From: Streptomyces sp. NBC_01233
GTDB lineage: Bacteria > Actinomycetota > Actinomycetes > Streptomycetales > Streptomycetaceae
NCBI RefSeq assembly: GCF_035989305.1
Contig: NZ_CP108514.1
Coordinates: 1,116,001 to 1,180,000 of the forward strand
Reading direction: 5' to 3'
Length of the DNA: 64,000 nt
Positions 1-8,808 of this stretch are shown piece after piece (position 1 is the stretch's first letter; the number at the start of each line of letters is the position of its first letter). The position numbers and the translations under genes were made by a program. Below the pieces are notes generated by a model. It did not search any database and was not told where the DNA came from. It was given only the letters and a program-made list of their open reading frames with translations.

Positions 1-1
1 C

Positions 2-157
2 ACCCAGCGCTCCTGGCTGGGCGGGATCAACTTCGGCGGGCAGCCCGGCCCGGACGGTCCCGCCGGCCGACTGCTGACCGTACGCGCGGGCGGAACCTAC
101 CTCGTCCCGCCCCGGCACGACGCCGCCCCCTACCCGGGGGCCGAGGTCTTCGCGTGA
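2..157 (+). CDS. C-terminal end of an unidentified protein (5' truncated by window)
   Basis: An open frame runs from the window edge to a TGA at 155-157 and gives 51 residues. The tail is rich in Gly, Pro and aromatic residues and ends PYPGAEVFA. Codon usage has the strong GC third-position bias of its neighbours, so this is likely the end of a real gene. I do not recognise the family from this fragment. Confidence 0.55.
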   Translation, partial: TQRSWLGGINFGGQPGPDGPAGRLLTVRAGGTYLVPPRHDAAPYPGAEVFA

Positions 158-203
158 CCCCACCCCCTCTTTCCGATCATTGCGACGAGAACGGAGACTC
201 ACG

Positions 204-302
204 GTGATCGAGAAGATCCAGCCGTACCCGCCCCTGGCCTCCGCCCGGCTGGGCCCGTCCCCCGAACCCTCCAGTGCGTGGGAGTGGTGGTTGCGTCGGT
301 GA
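204..302 (+). CDS. short ORF, probably the stump of a broken gene
   Basis: A GTG at 204 with a nearby GGAG (193-196) opens a 32-codon frame that stops at 302. The frame starts well (VIEKIQPYPPLASARLG) but then runs into sequence without coding character, and methyltransferase-like sequence appears about 100 bases later in the same direction. It may be the 5' end of a deleted gene. No function can be given. Confidence 0.25.
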   Translation: MIEKIQPYPPLASARLGPSPEPSSAWEWWLRR

Positions 303-396
303 CCGGGTTGCCGACGGAGCCGCTGGGGAAGCTGCCGTTGAGGTGGGATCCGCCCGAGCCGGCCTTGGTGAAGCCGGTTGTCGTCACGCTGCCCCG

Positions 397-522
397 ATCG
401 ATCTGGGCTGCGGCACCGGACGGGCCATGCCCGCCGTTCGCGCCCAGGTGGGCGCCGAGCGCACGGTGCTCGGGGTGGGCGTCACCCACGCGATGCTCAC
501 CGCGGCCGCCCGCCACGGCCGA
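397..522 (+). pseudogene. class I SAM-dependent methyltransferase remnant
   Basis: About 40 codons encode the hallmark motif I of class I methyltransferases (IDLGCGTGRAMP) followed by sequence typical of the next beta-alpha unit (VLGVGVTHAMLTAAARH). There is no plausible start, and nothing methyltransferase-like follows; the frame runs into the tRNA-Pro gene and terminator. The normal family length is 200-300 residues, so this is a decayed fragment, possibly truncated by an insertion at the tRNA locus. Confidence 0.55.
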
Positions 523-577
523 CCGGCCGCAGCGCGTGCGTCCGACCACATTGCGACCACAATGGCTCCGGACGCAC

Positions 578-612
578 GAAAGGCCGTCCTCTCACGGATG
601 AGAGAACGGCCT
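578..612 (-). terminator. intrinsic terminator downstream of tRNA-Pro
   Basis: A 14-bp stem (581-594 with 599-612, one G-U wobble on the transcribed strand) closes a 4-nt loop and is followed on the minus strand by TTTCG. It lies 22 bp past the 3' end of the tRNA gene. Confidence 0.75.
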
Positions 613-633
613 CCGACCTGCGTTTCCGCACAG

Positions 634-707
<74 letters not shown>

Positions 708-816
708 TTGTGCCCTCGACCTGCGGGTTTCCCCGTGCTCGGCGGCACATGCAGAACATTACCGCACGCCGAGGGGTGTCCATGCACCGGTGATCGGCGA
801 GGGGGAGGATGGGGCG

Positions 817-1302
817 GTGAACACACGGGATCGGGATGGTGAAGGGCGGGCGCGGGGCGCGCGGCCCAGGGATGGGCTGGGACGGCCGCTGCCCTACGGG
901 GAGGCCGGGGTGGAGCGGCAGCCCGAGGGGGTGGTGCGCTCGCCCGCGGAGACCGTGCGGGAGGCGCAGCGGCTGCTGGACGCCGGGATGCCGTTCCACG
1001 CGCACGAGGTGTTCGAGGACGCCTGGAAGTCGGGGCCCGGGGGCGGTGCCCTGCTCTGGCGGGGGCTGGCGCAGCTCGCGGTCGGGCTGACGCACGCGGC
1101 GCGCGGCAACACGGTCGGCGGGGCGCGGCTGCTGCGGCGCGGGGCCTCAGGGATCGAAGGGTTGGACGGAGGGCCGTACGGGATCGACGTGCCGGGGCTG
1201 GTGCGGTGGGCCCGGGAGCTGGCCGGCCGGGTGGAGGCCGGCGGCCCGGCGGTCGATCCCGTGCGGGAGGCGCCGCGGCTAGCCGGCGGCGGGCTGGAGT
1301 AG
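817..1302 (+). CDS. DUF309 family protein
   Basis: A 161-residue protein. The core matches DUF309: a His-rich helix (FHAHEVFEDAWKSG, about residues 65-78) that resembles a metal or substrate site, then LLWRGLAQLAVGLTHAARGN. The GTG at 817 is preceded by GGGGGAGG at a suitable distance. The first 45 residues are a charged, Gly/Arg-rich extension not part of the domain. Its 3' end overlaps the convergent VOC gene by 24 bp. The biochemical role of DUF309 is unknown. Confidence 0.8.
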   Translation: MNTRDRDGEGRARGARPRDGLGRPLPYGEAGVERQPEGVVRSPAETVREAQRLLDAGMPFHAHEVFEDAWKSGPGGGALLWRGLAQLAVGLTHAARGNTVGGARLLRRGASGIEGLDGGPYGIDVPGLVRWARELAGRVEAGGPAVDPVREAPRLAGGGLE

Positions 1303-1674
1303 GTCCCAGCGGTTTCCGTACAGGTCCTCGAAGACCGCGACGGAGCCGTACGCCTCGTGGCGCGGCTCCTCCAGGAAGCGGACGCCCTCGGCGGTCATCC
1401 GGGCGTGGTCGCGCGTGAAGTCGTCGGTGTAGAGGAAGAAGCCGACGCGGCCGCCGGTCTGGTCGCCGACCCGGGAGCGCTGGGCGTCGTCCTTGGCGCG
1501 GGCCAGCAGCAGGGCGGTTTCGGTGGCGCCGGGCGGGCGGACCACGACCCAGCGGGAGCCGTCCGGGCGCGCGGTGTCCTCGGCGAGGTCGAACCCGAGG
1601 GCGCGGGTGTAGAAGTCGATGGCCTCGTCGTAGTCGTTGACGACCAGGGCGGTGAGGGCGATGTGGGAGGACAT
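1279..1674 (-). CDS. VOC (glyoxalase/bleomycin-resistance-fold) protein
   Basis: A 131-residue single-domain protein built of two beta-alpha-beta-beta-beta units. It starts ALTALVVNDYDEAIDFYTR and ends VAVFEDLYGNRWDLLQPAA, which is the classic vicinal-oxygen-chelate pattern with a C-terminal Glu (FEDLYGN) available for metal binding. The ATG lies 4 bp after the lutC stop on the same strand, so it is probably the last gene of the lut operon. The substrate is unknown; VOC proteins include dioxygenases, isomerases and resistance proteins. Confidence 0.85.
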   Translation of the reverse strand: MSSHIALTALVVNDYDEAIDFYTRALGFDLAEDTARPDGSRWVVVRPPGATETALLLARAKDDAQRSRVGDQTGGRVGFFLYTDDFTRDHARMTAEGVRFLEEPRHEAYGSVAVFEDLYGNRWDLLQPAAG

Positions 1675-1678
1675 GAGT

Positions 1679-2413
1679 TTATTGTGCGCCGAGGAGGACG
1701 ACCTCCAGGGTGCGGGGGCCGTGGACGCCCTCCACCCGGTCCAGTTCGATGTCGCTGGTCGCCGAGGGGCCGGAGATCCAGGTCAGCGGGCGGGTGGGGT
1801 CGAGGCGCTCGAGGGCCTGCGGAACGGAGTCGACCAGCTGGTCGGGGACGCGGACCACGCAGACGTGGTGGTCGGGGATCAGGGTGATGCGGCGCCTGCC
1901 CTGGTCCGGGCCTCCGTCCAGGACGATCGTGCCGGTCTCGGCGACGGCCAGGGCGCAGCCGGTCACCACGCTGTCGACGGCGTCCAGTTCGTACGGGGTG
2001 GACTCGGCGCGGTCCTGGACCAGGGCCGCTTCGGCGGCCTCGAGCCAGTGCGCGGGCAGGGCGGGCGGGACGAGGACCGTCCGGGCGCCGCGCGCGGCGA
2101 GGAGCCGGGCAAGGAGCCCGGGGAGGCCGGCCCCGTCGGTGCGGTGGACCTTCGCACGGTACTCGGACAGGTGGGCGGCCAGCAGGTCGGCGCTCTCGGC
2201 GGGGGTGCGGTCGCCGTGCACGCGGAGGTAGTCGCGGGGGATGTCCGCGACGGGTGCAGCCGCCGGTCCGGGGCCGGGGCCGACGCCGGGGCGGCGGCCG
2301 GGCTCGGTTGCCGGCCGGGGACCCGCCTCAGGTCCCGCCCCAAGCCCCGCCCCGGGTTCCGGCTGTGGCAGCGCTCGGCGGATGCGGGACAGGATGCGGT
2401 CCTTGCTGGTCAC
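1679..2413 (-). CDS. lutC: LutC-like LUD-domain lactate utilisation protein
   Basis: A 244-residue protein of the LUD/YkgG family, third component of the LutABC iron-sulphur L-lactate oxidation complex. The C-terminal half has the family pattern VAETGTIVLDGG and LIPDHHVCVV. Residues about 18-50 are a low-complexity Gly/Pro linker that is unusual but common in streptomycetes. The GTG start overlaps the lutB stop (GTGA), so translation is coupled. lutC is typically essential for lactate growth in Bacillus but its exact biochemical part is unresolved. Confidence 0.9.
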   Translation of the reverse strand: MTSKDRILSRIRRALPQPEPGAGLGAGPEAGPRPATEPGRRPGVGPGPGPAAAPVADIPRDYLRVHGDRTPAESADLLAAHLSEYRAKVHRTDGAGLPGLLARLLAARGARTVLVPPALPAHWLEAAEAALVQDRAESTPYELDAVDSVVTGCALAVAETGTIVLDGGPDQGRRRITLIPDHHVCVVRVPDQLVDSVPQALERLDPTRPLTWISGPSATSDIELDRVEGVHGPRTLEVVLLGAQ

Positions 2414-3903
2414 TGCGGGTTCCCCCGTTCTCGGGTCCACCAGTCGCGGAAGGATTCGGCGGGTACGGCGGGCAGCTCGCGGGTGTCGGTCCAGGCCCGG
2501 CCGGGACCGGGCAGCCGGCGCGGCGCGAGCCGGCGGGCCCGGGCCAGCAGCCGCTCCCCCGCGCGCAGGGCCCCCGGACGGTCGAGGAGCAGCCGGGCGG
2601 CGCGCATGGCGGCCCGTTCGGCGGTGTGGCCGTGGGCGGGGCGGATCCGTACGCGCACGCCGTCCCGGGTCACCGGGCCGCCCTGGGCCACCCGTTCGCG
2701 CAGGTGGACGAGGACCTCGGGGATGTCGATGGCGACCGGGCAGACCTCGTAGCAGGCCCCGCACAGGGTGGAGGCGTAGGGCAGCGAGGCGTCGATCTCG
2801 CTGCCGGTGCCGCGGAGTTGGGGGCTGAGGATGGCGCCGATGGGGCCGGGGTAGACGGAGCCGTAGGCGTGCCCGCCGGCGCGCTCGTAGACCGGGCAGA
2901 CGTTGAGGCAGGCGGAGCAGCGGATGCAGCGCAGGGCCTGCCGGCCGGTCTCGTCGGCGAGGGTGTCGGTGCGGCCGTTGTCGAGGAGGACGAGGTGGAA
3001 GGCGGAGGGCCCGTCGCCGTCCGCCCCTCTCGAAGGGCCCAGCCCGGTCCACATGGTCGTGTACGGGTTCATCCGCTCGGCCGTCGAGGAACGCGGCAGC
3101 GTCTGGAGGAAGATCTCCAGGTCCCGGAAGGTCGGTACGACCTTTTCCACGCCCACGACCGAGATCAGGGTCTCGGGCAGGGTGAGGCACATCCGCCCGT
3201 TGCCCTCGGACTCGAGGACGACCATCGTGCCCGTCTCGGCGACCATGAAGTTGGCGCCGGACACGGCCACCTTGGCGCGCAGGAGATTCTCGCGCAGGTG
3301 CAGGCGCGCCGCCTCGGCGAGTTCCCGCGGGTCGTCGCCGAGCGGTTCGGGCGCCGGGCGGCCCCACTTCCCCATCTCCGTGCGGAAGATGTCGCGGATC
3401 TCGGCCCGGTTGCGGTGGATGGCCGGGACCAGGATGTGGGAGGGGCGGTCGTGGCCGAGCTGCACGATGAGCTCGGCGAGGTCGGTCTCGTACGCGGCGA
3501 TCCCGGCGGCCTCCAAGGCCTCGTTGAGCCCGATCTCCTGGGTGGCCATCGACTTGACCTTGACGACCTCCCGCTCCCCGGTGGCCCGCACGAGGTCCGT
3601 GACGATCCGGTTGGCCTCGTCCGCGTCGACGGCCCAGTGGACGGTGCCGCCGGCGGCCGTCACCGCCTCTTCCAACTTGAGCAGGTAGTGGTCGAGATGG
3701 CGCAGCGTGTGGTCCTTGACGGCCTTGCCCGCGGCGCGCAGCCGGTCCCAGTCCGCCAGTTCGGCGACGGCCCGGGCCCGCTTGTCGCGGATGGTGTGCG
3801 TGGCGTGCCGGAGGTTGGCGCGCAGCACCTCGTCCCGTACGGCCTCACGGGCCGCCCCGGGAAAGGCGGGGAAGGCGGGCATGCCCAGATGGACGCCGGT
3901 CAC
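2410..3903 (-). CDS. lutB: LutB-like iron-sulphur lactate oxidation protein
   Basis: A 497-residue LUD protein with two [4Fe-4S] ferredoxin motifs, CIRCSACLNVCPVYE (about residues 307-321) and CGACYEVCPVAIDIP (about 357-371). The LUD domain occupies the first 290 residues, including MVAETGTMVVLESEGN. The GTG start overlaps the lutA TGA by GTGA. Its length and domain order match B. subtilis LutB (about 475 residues). It should pass electrons from lactate within the LutABC complex, in the cytoplasm. Confidence 0.94.
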   Translation of the reverse strand: MTGVHLGMPAFPAFPGAAREAVRDEVLRANLRHATHTIRDKRARAVAELADWDRLRAAGKAVKDHTLRHLDHYLLKLEEAVTAAGGTVHWAVDADEANRIVTDLVRATGEREVVKVKSMATQEIGLNEALEAAGIAAYETDLAELIVQLGHDRPSHILVPAIHRNRAEIRDIFRTEMGKWGRPAPEPLGDDPRELAEAARLHLRENLLRAKVAVSGANFMVAETGTMVVLESEGNGRMCLTLPETLISVVGVEKVVPTFRDLEIFLQTLPRSSTAERMNPYTTMWTGLGPSRGADGDGPSAFHLVLLDNGRTDTLADETGRQALRCIRCSACLNVCPVYERAGGHAYGSVYPGPIGAILSPQLRGTGSEIDASLPYASTLCGACYEVCPVAIDIPEVLVHLRERVAQGGPVTRDGVRVRIRPAHGHTAERAAMRAARLLLDRPGALRAGERLLARARRLAPRRLPGPGRAWTDTRELPAVPAESFRDWWTRERGNPQ

Positions 3904-4655
3904 GACAGCGGCTCCTCCTCGGTGGCGGCCAGGATCTCCGCGAGGTGCACGGCCCGCAGCGGGGCGTCCGCGCGGCGCAGCAGGCCGTCGAGGTGGGCCA
4001 GGCAGGAGTTGTCCGCCCCGCACAGCACCTGCGCGCCGGTGGCCGCGGCAGCCGTGATCTTGTCGGTGCCCATCGCGGTGGACACGTCCGGGTTCTTGAC
4101 GGCGAAGGTGCCGCCGAATCCGCAGCACTCCTCGGCGCCCGGCAGCTCGACCAGCTCCAGGCCCTTGACTGCGGCCAGCAGCCGCCGGGGCCGGTCCCCG
4201 AGGCCGAGGCCGCGCAGACCGTGACAAGAGGGGTGGTAGGTGACGCTGTGCGGGAAGTACGCGCCCACGTCGGTCACCCCGAGCACGTCGACGAGGAACT
4301 CGGTCAGCTCGTACACGCGCGGCGCCAGGGAGCGCGCCGCCTCCGCCAGCGCGGTGCCGCGCCCCTCGGCCGCCGCCTTCCGGCCGATGCGCGGGTAGTG
4401 CTCGCGGATCATCGCGGCGCAGGACCCGGAGGGAGTGACCACGTACGCGTAGCCGGCGAAGGCCTCCGCGGTACGCCGGACGAGTGGTTCCGTCTCGTGC
4501 CGGTAGCCGGTGTTGTACTGCGGCTGCCCGCAGCAGCTCTGGCCCGCCGGGAAGTCCACCTCTACGCCGAGCCGCTCCAGCAGACGGACGACGGCGATGC
4601 CGGTCCGCGGGTACAGCGCGTCGTTGACGCAGGTGACGAACAGGGCGACGCGCAT
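3900..4655 (-). CDS. lutA: LutA-like (Fe-S)-binding CCG-domain protein
   Basis: A 251-residue protein with two cysteine-rich CCG domains. The first is QSCCGQPQYNTGYRHE near residue 40 and the second is EECCGFGGTFAVKNPD near residue 173, as in heterodisulfide-reductase and GlpC subunits. It is the first gene of lutABC. Only 18 bp separate its ATG from the divergent cobF GTG, so the two promoters must overlap or sit inside the coding regions. LutABC oxidises L-lactate to pyruvate without a flavin dehydrogenase. Confidence 0.94.
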   Translation of the reverse strand: MRVALFVTCVNDALYPRTGIAVVRLLERLGVEVDFPAGQSCCGQPQYNTGYRHETEPLVRRTAEAFAGYAYVVTPSGSCAAMIREHYPRIGRKAAAEGRGTALAEAARSLAPRVYELTEFLVDVLGVTDVGAYFPHSVTYHPSCHGLRGLGLGDRPRRLLAAVKGLELVELPGAEECCGFGGTFAVKNPDVSTAMGTDKITAAAATGAQVLCGADNSCLAHLDGLLRRADAPLRAVHLAEILAATEEEPLS

Positions 4656-4673
4656 GACGGGCAGAATAGCCGG

Positions 4674-5426
4674 GTGAAGAAGTTCTCAGTGATCGGCATA
4701 GGCGCGGGCGACCCGGACCATCTGACCCTCCAGGCGGTCAGGGCGATCGGCGCGGCGGACGCATTCCTCATCCTGGAGAAGGGCGAGGAGAAGGCGGATC
4801 TGACCGGGCTGCGGCGCGCGATGCTCGACGCGCACGCCCGGCCCGGCCACCGGCTGGTGGAGGGCCGCGACCCGGACCGGGACCGGACCCCCGCCGACTA
4901 CGCACCGACGGTGGACGGCTGGCGCAGCGCGCGGGCCGAGATCTTCGAGCGGTTCATCGCGGAGGACCTCGCGGAGGGGGAGACCGGGGCGTTCCTGGTG
5001 TGGGGCGATCCCTCCCTGTACGACTCCACGCTCGCGATCCTCGACGAGGTGCTGGAGGCCGGCCGGGTGGCCTTCGAGCACGAGGTCGTGCCGGGCATCA
5101 GCAGCATCTCCGCGCTGCTGGCGCGCCACCGGACCAATCTGAACCGGGTCGGGCGCCCGGTCCAGATCACCACCGGGCGCCGGCTCGCCGAAGGCTGGCC
5201 GCAGGACGTGGACGACGTGGTCGTGATGCTCGACGCGCGGCACGCCTTCACCGCCCACCTGGACCAGGACCTCTACATCTACTGGGGGGCCTACGTGGGC
5301 ACCCCGGACGAGATCCTGGTCTCGGGGAAGCTGGCGGAGGTCGCGGGGCGGATCGAGGAGCTGCGCACCGAGGCCCGCGCCCGCAAGGGCTGGATCATGG
5401 ACACGTACCTGCTCAGGCGCGGCTGA
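4674..5426 (+). CDS. cobF: precorrin-6A synthase (deacetylating), CobF
   Basis: A 250-residue SAM-dependent tetrapyrrole methylase. It starts MKKFSVIGIGAGDPDHLTLQ (the GxGxGDPxxLT motif) and has VWGDPSLYDST and VVPGISSISALLARH. CobF methylates C1 of precorrin-5 with loss of acetate in aerobic cobalamin synthesis. It stands alone rather than in a cob cluster and is divergent from lutA. The GTG at 4674 has a poor Shine-Dalgarno, but the homology begins right there. The 3' end overlaps the convergent aminotransferase by 14 bp. Confidence 0.93.
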   Translation: MKKFSVIGIGAGDPDHLTLQAVRAIGAADAFLILEKGEEKADLTGLRRAMLDAHARPGHRLVEGRDPDRDRTPADYAPTVDGWRSARAEIFERFIAEDLAEGETGAFLVWGDPSLYDSTLAILDEVLEAGRVAFEHEVVPGISSISALLARHRTNLNRVGRPVQITTGRRLAEGWPQDVDDVVVMLDARHAFTAHLDQDLYIYWGAYVGTPDEILVSGKLAEVAGRIEELRTEARARKGWIMDTYLLRRG

Positions 5427-6597
5427 CGGCCCGGGCCAGGTACTCGGGCAGGGCGGCGGCGAGCCGGGCGTACTCCCGGGGCCGGTTGTAGATCTGCCCG
5501 CACACGCGGATGCCGCCGCCGCCCGGCCAGGGCCAGACCAGCACACGGACGCGCAGCCGTGCCGCGAGTTCCTCGCGCAGGGCGCGTGCGCCGTCCGGGG
5601 TCTCGGCGACCTCGGGCGGCAGCCGCAGGGCGCGCATGGCGAGGCCGTCCGTGTGCGGGAGGGGCGTGAGCCCGGGGATCCCGGCGAGGAGCGCCGCGCC
5701 GTGGGCGGCGAGGGCGCTGTTGTGGGCCCGGACCTTGGCCGCGTCGAGGCGTTCGATGAGGTCCAGTCCGTCGGGGGCGGCGAGCCAGCCGGTGTAGTCG
5801 GCGGTGGCGCGGTTCTCCACGGACCGCGGGAAGCCGTGCCGCTCCTCCCAGGACGGTACGAGCGCGCGGATCCGGTGGCGGTGCTGCGGGGCGACGGCGA
5901 GGATCGCGCTGCCGGAGGGGGCGTAGCCCCACTTGTGGAGGTTGCCGAACCAGAAGTCGGCGCCGCCGGCGAGGGGGTCGGCGAGCATGCCGGGGGCGTG
6001 GGCGCCGTCGACGACGGTGGTGACACCGCGTTCCCGCAGGTCGGCGAGGAGCCGCGGCGAGGCGATGATCCGCGCGGTGGGCGAGCTGACGTGGTCGAGC
6101 ACGGCCACCCGGGTACGGGGCGTCAGTGCGGCCAGCACGGTCTCGCGTACGGCGTCCTCGTCGGGCAGGTGGGGATCCAGGGCGACGGTGGTGACCGGGG
6201 CGCGGCGGGCGGCGGCCGCGACGACGGTGCCGTAGCCGTGGTCGGTCACCAGGATCTCGTCGCCGCCCGCGAGCGGGACGGCGTCGAGGGCGAGGTTAGC
6301 GCCTTCGGTGGCGTTGGCGATGAACGCGAGCCCGTCTGGGTCGGCGCCGAGGTGCACGGCGATCCGGGCGCGGGCCGCGGCGAGGCGGTCCGGGACGGCG
6401 ATGAAGAAGGCGTCGGGATCGGCGTGCGCTTCCGCGCGGAGCGCGGCCTGGGCCTCCTGGACGGGAAGCGGGACGGCTCCGAAGGAGCCGTGGTTCAGGT
6501 GGGCGACGCGGGGGTCCAGGCGGAACAGCTCGGGCCCGCCGGGGAACCCTGCGGGCGGCTCGGCGGGGAAAGGGGCGGGGCGTGTCGGCTCGGGCAT
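5413..6597 (-). CDS. class V PLP-dependent aminotransferase (isopenicillin-N-epimerase-like)
   Basis: A 394-residue fold-type I PLP enzyme. The PLP-binding Asp is in VVDGAHAPGML (about residue 194) and the Schiff-base Lys is in GNLHKWGYAPSG (about residue 216). The N-terminus HLNHGSFGAVP is typical of the isopenicillin N epimerase/cysteine desulfurase-like branch. No antibiotic genes adjoin, so the substrate cannot be named. It is convergent with cobF. Confidence 0.88.
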   Translation of the reverse strand: MPEPTRPAPFPAEPPAGFPGGPELFRLDPRVAHLNHGSFGAVPLPVQEAQAALRAEAHADPDAFFIAVPDRLAAARARIAVHLGADPDGLAFIANATEGANLALDAVPLAGGDEILVTDHGYGTVVAAAARRAPVTTVALDPHLPDEDAVRETVLAALTPRTRVAVLDHVSSPTARIIASPRLLADLRERGVTTVVDGAHAPGMLADPLAGGADFWFGNLHKWGYAPSGSAILAVAPQHRHRIRALVPSWEERHGFPRSVENRATADYTGWLAAPDGLDLIERLDAAKVRAHNSALAAHGAALLAGIPGLTPLPHTDGLAMRALRLPPEVAETPDGARALREELAARLRVRVLVWPWPGGGGIRVCGQIYNRPREYARLAAALPEYLARAVSRA

Positions 6598-6709
6598 GCG
6601 ACCTCCGGGTGTGCGGCGCGGCTGTCGCCCGGATCATCTCCCGGCGCCCGCCCCAGCCGGAAGACCGCCACCGACTGGCCGCTGCCGAGCAAGCGTCCCG
6701 GGCTCCGCC

Positions 6710-6829
6710 CAGGCACCTGGCGCTCCGCCCCGGACCCCCACGCCTCAAACGCCGACGAGGCTGTATTTCTGCCCGCCGGCGCGGACGAAGTCCGGGGAGG
6801 GGTCCGGGGGCAGGGCCCCCGGAGCCGGG
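6710..6829. repeat. Streptomyces intergenic dispersed element with GC-rich hairpins
   Basis: This spacer contains the string CGCTCCGCCCCGGACCCC followed by CGCCTCAAACGCCGACGAGG and then a GGGG/CCCC-rich half (GGTCCGGGGGCAGGGCCC). Variants of this unit are very widespread between genes in streptomycetes (from general knowledge; only one copy is seen here). It may act as a transcription terminator for the GH71-like gene that ends at 6830. Confidence 0.55.
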
Positions 6830-8605
6830 CTACGGTTCGCGGCCGCTCGTTGCCGCGTAGTACTGGAGGTCCTGTACGTCCACCGCGTGGTCCACCCGGT
6901 ACGGCAGGTCGACCTTCGCCGCGGCCTTGCCGTCCCGGACGATCTGCGCCGAGCTGGTGCCCGGCTTCAGCGGCAGCAGCCGGGAGTGGATCCCGGCCGG
7001 GGCCTCGTGGCTGCCCTTGGCGGATCCGACGGTCGTACGAACGACCGCGGGCCCGGAGAGGAAGCTGAGGACCTCCACCGTGTCCCGGGGCGGGGCGCTC
7101 CCCTTGCGCAGCGACATCACCAGGGACTGGTCGCCCGTCGGGTCGGCGTTCGCGAACTGGGTGCGCGCGGTGAGGTAGAGGGTGTCCCGGACGATCTCCG
7201 GCCAGCTGCCCGTCTTGAACCGGGTCAGGTAGTACGAGCTCAGGTCCAGGTAGGCGTGCCCGTTGTGCAGGGAGGGTGCGAACTGGCTGCCCTCCGAGTA
7301 GTCGTTCCAGGTGGTGAGCTGCACCCAGTCGGCGCCGTCCTCGATGGCGTGCGTCCAGGTGGAGCGCAGGGTCGCGGTGTTGCCGGCCTCGTCGTAGATG
7401 CCCTGGTTGGGGCGGGCGTCCTGGACCGACACGGGCTGCATCCAGATCTTGCCCATGCCGTGGGCCCGCTGGACGTCGCGCGTGGAGCTCTCCTGGCCGA
7501 CGTAGCTGCGGCTGCCCCATTCGGAGAACCCGTGGCTGATCGGGGCGAACTCCCCGCTGTGGGCGCCGAAGTCGAGGAAGAGCGGAACGAAGGCGGTGCG
7601 GATGCCGTGTTCGGACTTGAGGGCGCCGATCACCTCGGTCCACCAGGCCACGCCCTTCGCCTCCGCCTTGAACGGGGAGACGACGAGGCGGCCGTCGGGG
7701 AGCCGGTGCGCGGCGGAGGCGTCGGCGAGCGTGGCGATCGCCTTCGCGAGCTCGCGGGGGTCGTCGGTCTTCAGCGAGGTCATGTCCGGCATCAGCATGA
7801 TCTTGAACGCCGGGTCCACCGAACGGGCCGCGGCCATCAGCAGGTTGGAGCGGTCCCAGTTCTTGCCGGAGAGCGAGAGCAGGTCGAGGGTGAAGCCGTC
7901 GATGCCCGCCGCCCGGGCCGTGCGCACCTCCTGCTGGAGGTTGGCGTACTCCCAGTCACCGCTCTTCGGCGCCACGGGCAGCGGCCGGTCGCGCAACAGG
8001 CCGCCGTACCTGCCGTGCTTCCCGCTCTCGCCGTCGGGGTCGAGGTAGTTGCGGGTGTAGTAGTCGTTGTCCGCGCTCGCGTTGTCGAGGGAGAGCGGGT
8101 ACGGGGTGAAGTAGTGGGCGAACACCAGCTTCTTGCCCGCTTCGCCGGAGCGCAGGGCGGCCGGCTGCGGCATGTCGAAGGGCAGGGCGCCGGAGGGGCG
8201 CTCGGCCCCGGTGTCCACGGCGCCCTCGGGGTTGCCCTCGGCGGCCGCGCCCTTGGTGGGCGCCGGGGTCCCGGCCGGCGGCGGGGTGGCCGGGCCGGTG
8301 GCTCCGGCCGTGGCTCCGCCCACGGGCCCGGTGGCCTGCGGGAGGCCGACGGCCAGGGCCGAACCGCTCTGTACGGAGGCCCCGTTGTAGGGGTCCCAGG
8401 CGATGCCGGTGGCCGCGCAGACACCGACCAGGAAGAAGGCGGACAGCACCAGGGCGAGCAGCGGTCTTCGGCCCCGGAAGCCCGGCCGACGACGGTGCGA
8501 CACGGGCCGGGGCACGCCGGCCGCGCCGGACGCACGCGTCGGGCGCCGCCTCCCGCGGCCCCTCCCGTGCCCCGTCCCGTGCTCCGTTCGACGGTCCGCT
8601 GTCAT
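6830..8605 (-). CDS. secreted or membrane-anchored GH71-like glycoside hydrolase
   Basis: A 591-residue protein. An Arg-rich N-terminus (residues 1-48) is followed by one hydrophobic segment (LLALVLSAFFLVGVCAATGI, about 49-68), so it is a twin-Arg-free signal anchor or long signal peptide. A Pro/Gly/Ala/Thr linker follows to about residue 150. The catalytic part begins KLVFAHYFTPYPLSLDN and contains IDGFTLDLLS, FKIMLMPDMT and LTTWNDYSEGSQ, the pattern of GH71 alpha-1,3-glucanases and GH99-like barrels. The ATG at 8605 has GGGAGGG upstream. The likely substrate is an alpha-glucan outside the cell, but the specificity is inferred. Confidence 0.8.
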   Translation of the reverse strand: MTADRRTEHGTGHGRGRGRRRPTRASGAAGVPRPVSHRRRPGFRGRRPLLALVLSAFFLVGVCAATGIAWDPYNGASVQSGSALAVGLPQATGPVGGATAGATGPATPPPAGTPAPTKGAAAEGNPEGAVDTGAERPSGALPFDMPQPAALRSGEAGKKLVFAHYFTPYPLSLDNASADNDYYTRNYLDPDGESGKHGRYGGLLRDRPLPVAPKSGDWEYANLQQEVRTARAAGIDGFTLDLLSLSGKNWDRSNLLMAAARSVDPAFKIMLMPDMTSLKTDDPRELAKAIATLADASAAHRLPDGRLVVSPFKAEAKGVAWWTEVIGALKSEHGIRTAFVPLFLDFGAHSGEFAPISHGFSEWGSRSYVGQESSTRDVQRAHGMGKIWMQPVSVQDARPNQGIYDEAGNTATLRSTWTHAIEDGADWVQLTTWNDYSEGSQFAPSLHNGHAYLDLSSYYLTRFKTGSWPEIVRDTLYLTARTQFANADPTGDQSLVMSLRKGSAPPRDTVEVLSFLSGPAVVRTTVGSAKGSHEAPAGIHSRLLPLKPGTSSAQIVRDGKAAAKVDLPYRVDHAVDVQDLQYYAATSGREP

Positions 8606-8808
8606 CCTGGTCCCTCCCGCGCATATGCCCCGAGCGGGGGCTGCACAGCAGTAGAGCCCATTACCGGCGTGCGGACAACCGTTCCCAGGCGCCCGGGCCC
8701 GGACACGTACGTCACCCGCACCACCGGAACTACGCCGCCGCGCCGACGCACGTGCCACGGGCGGCAGGTGGCGGGCGACGGCGACGCGACGGGCCGCACG
8801 GGAGGGGT

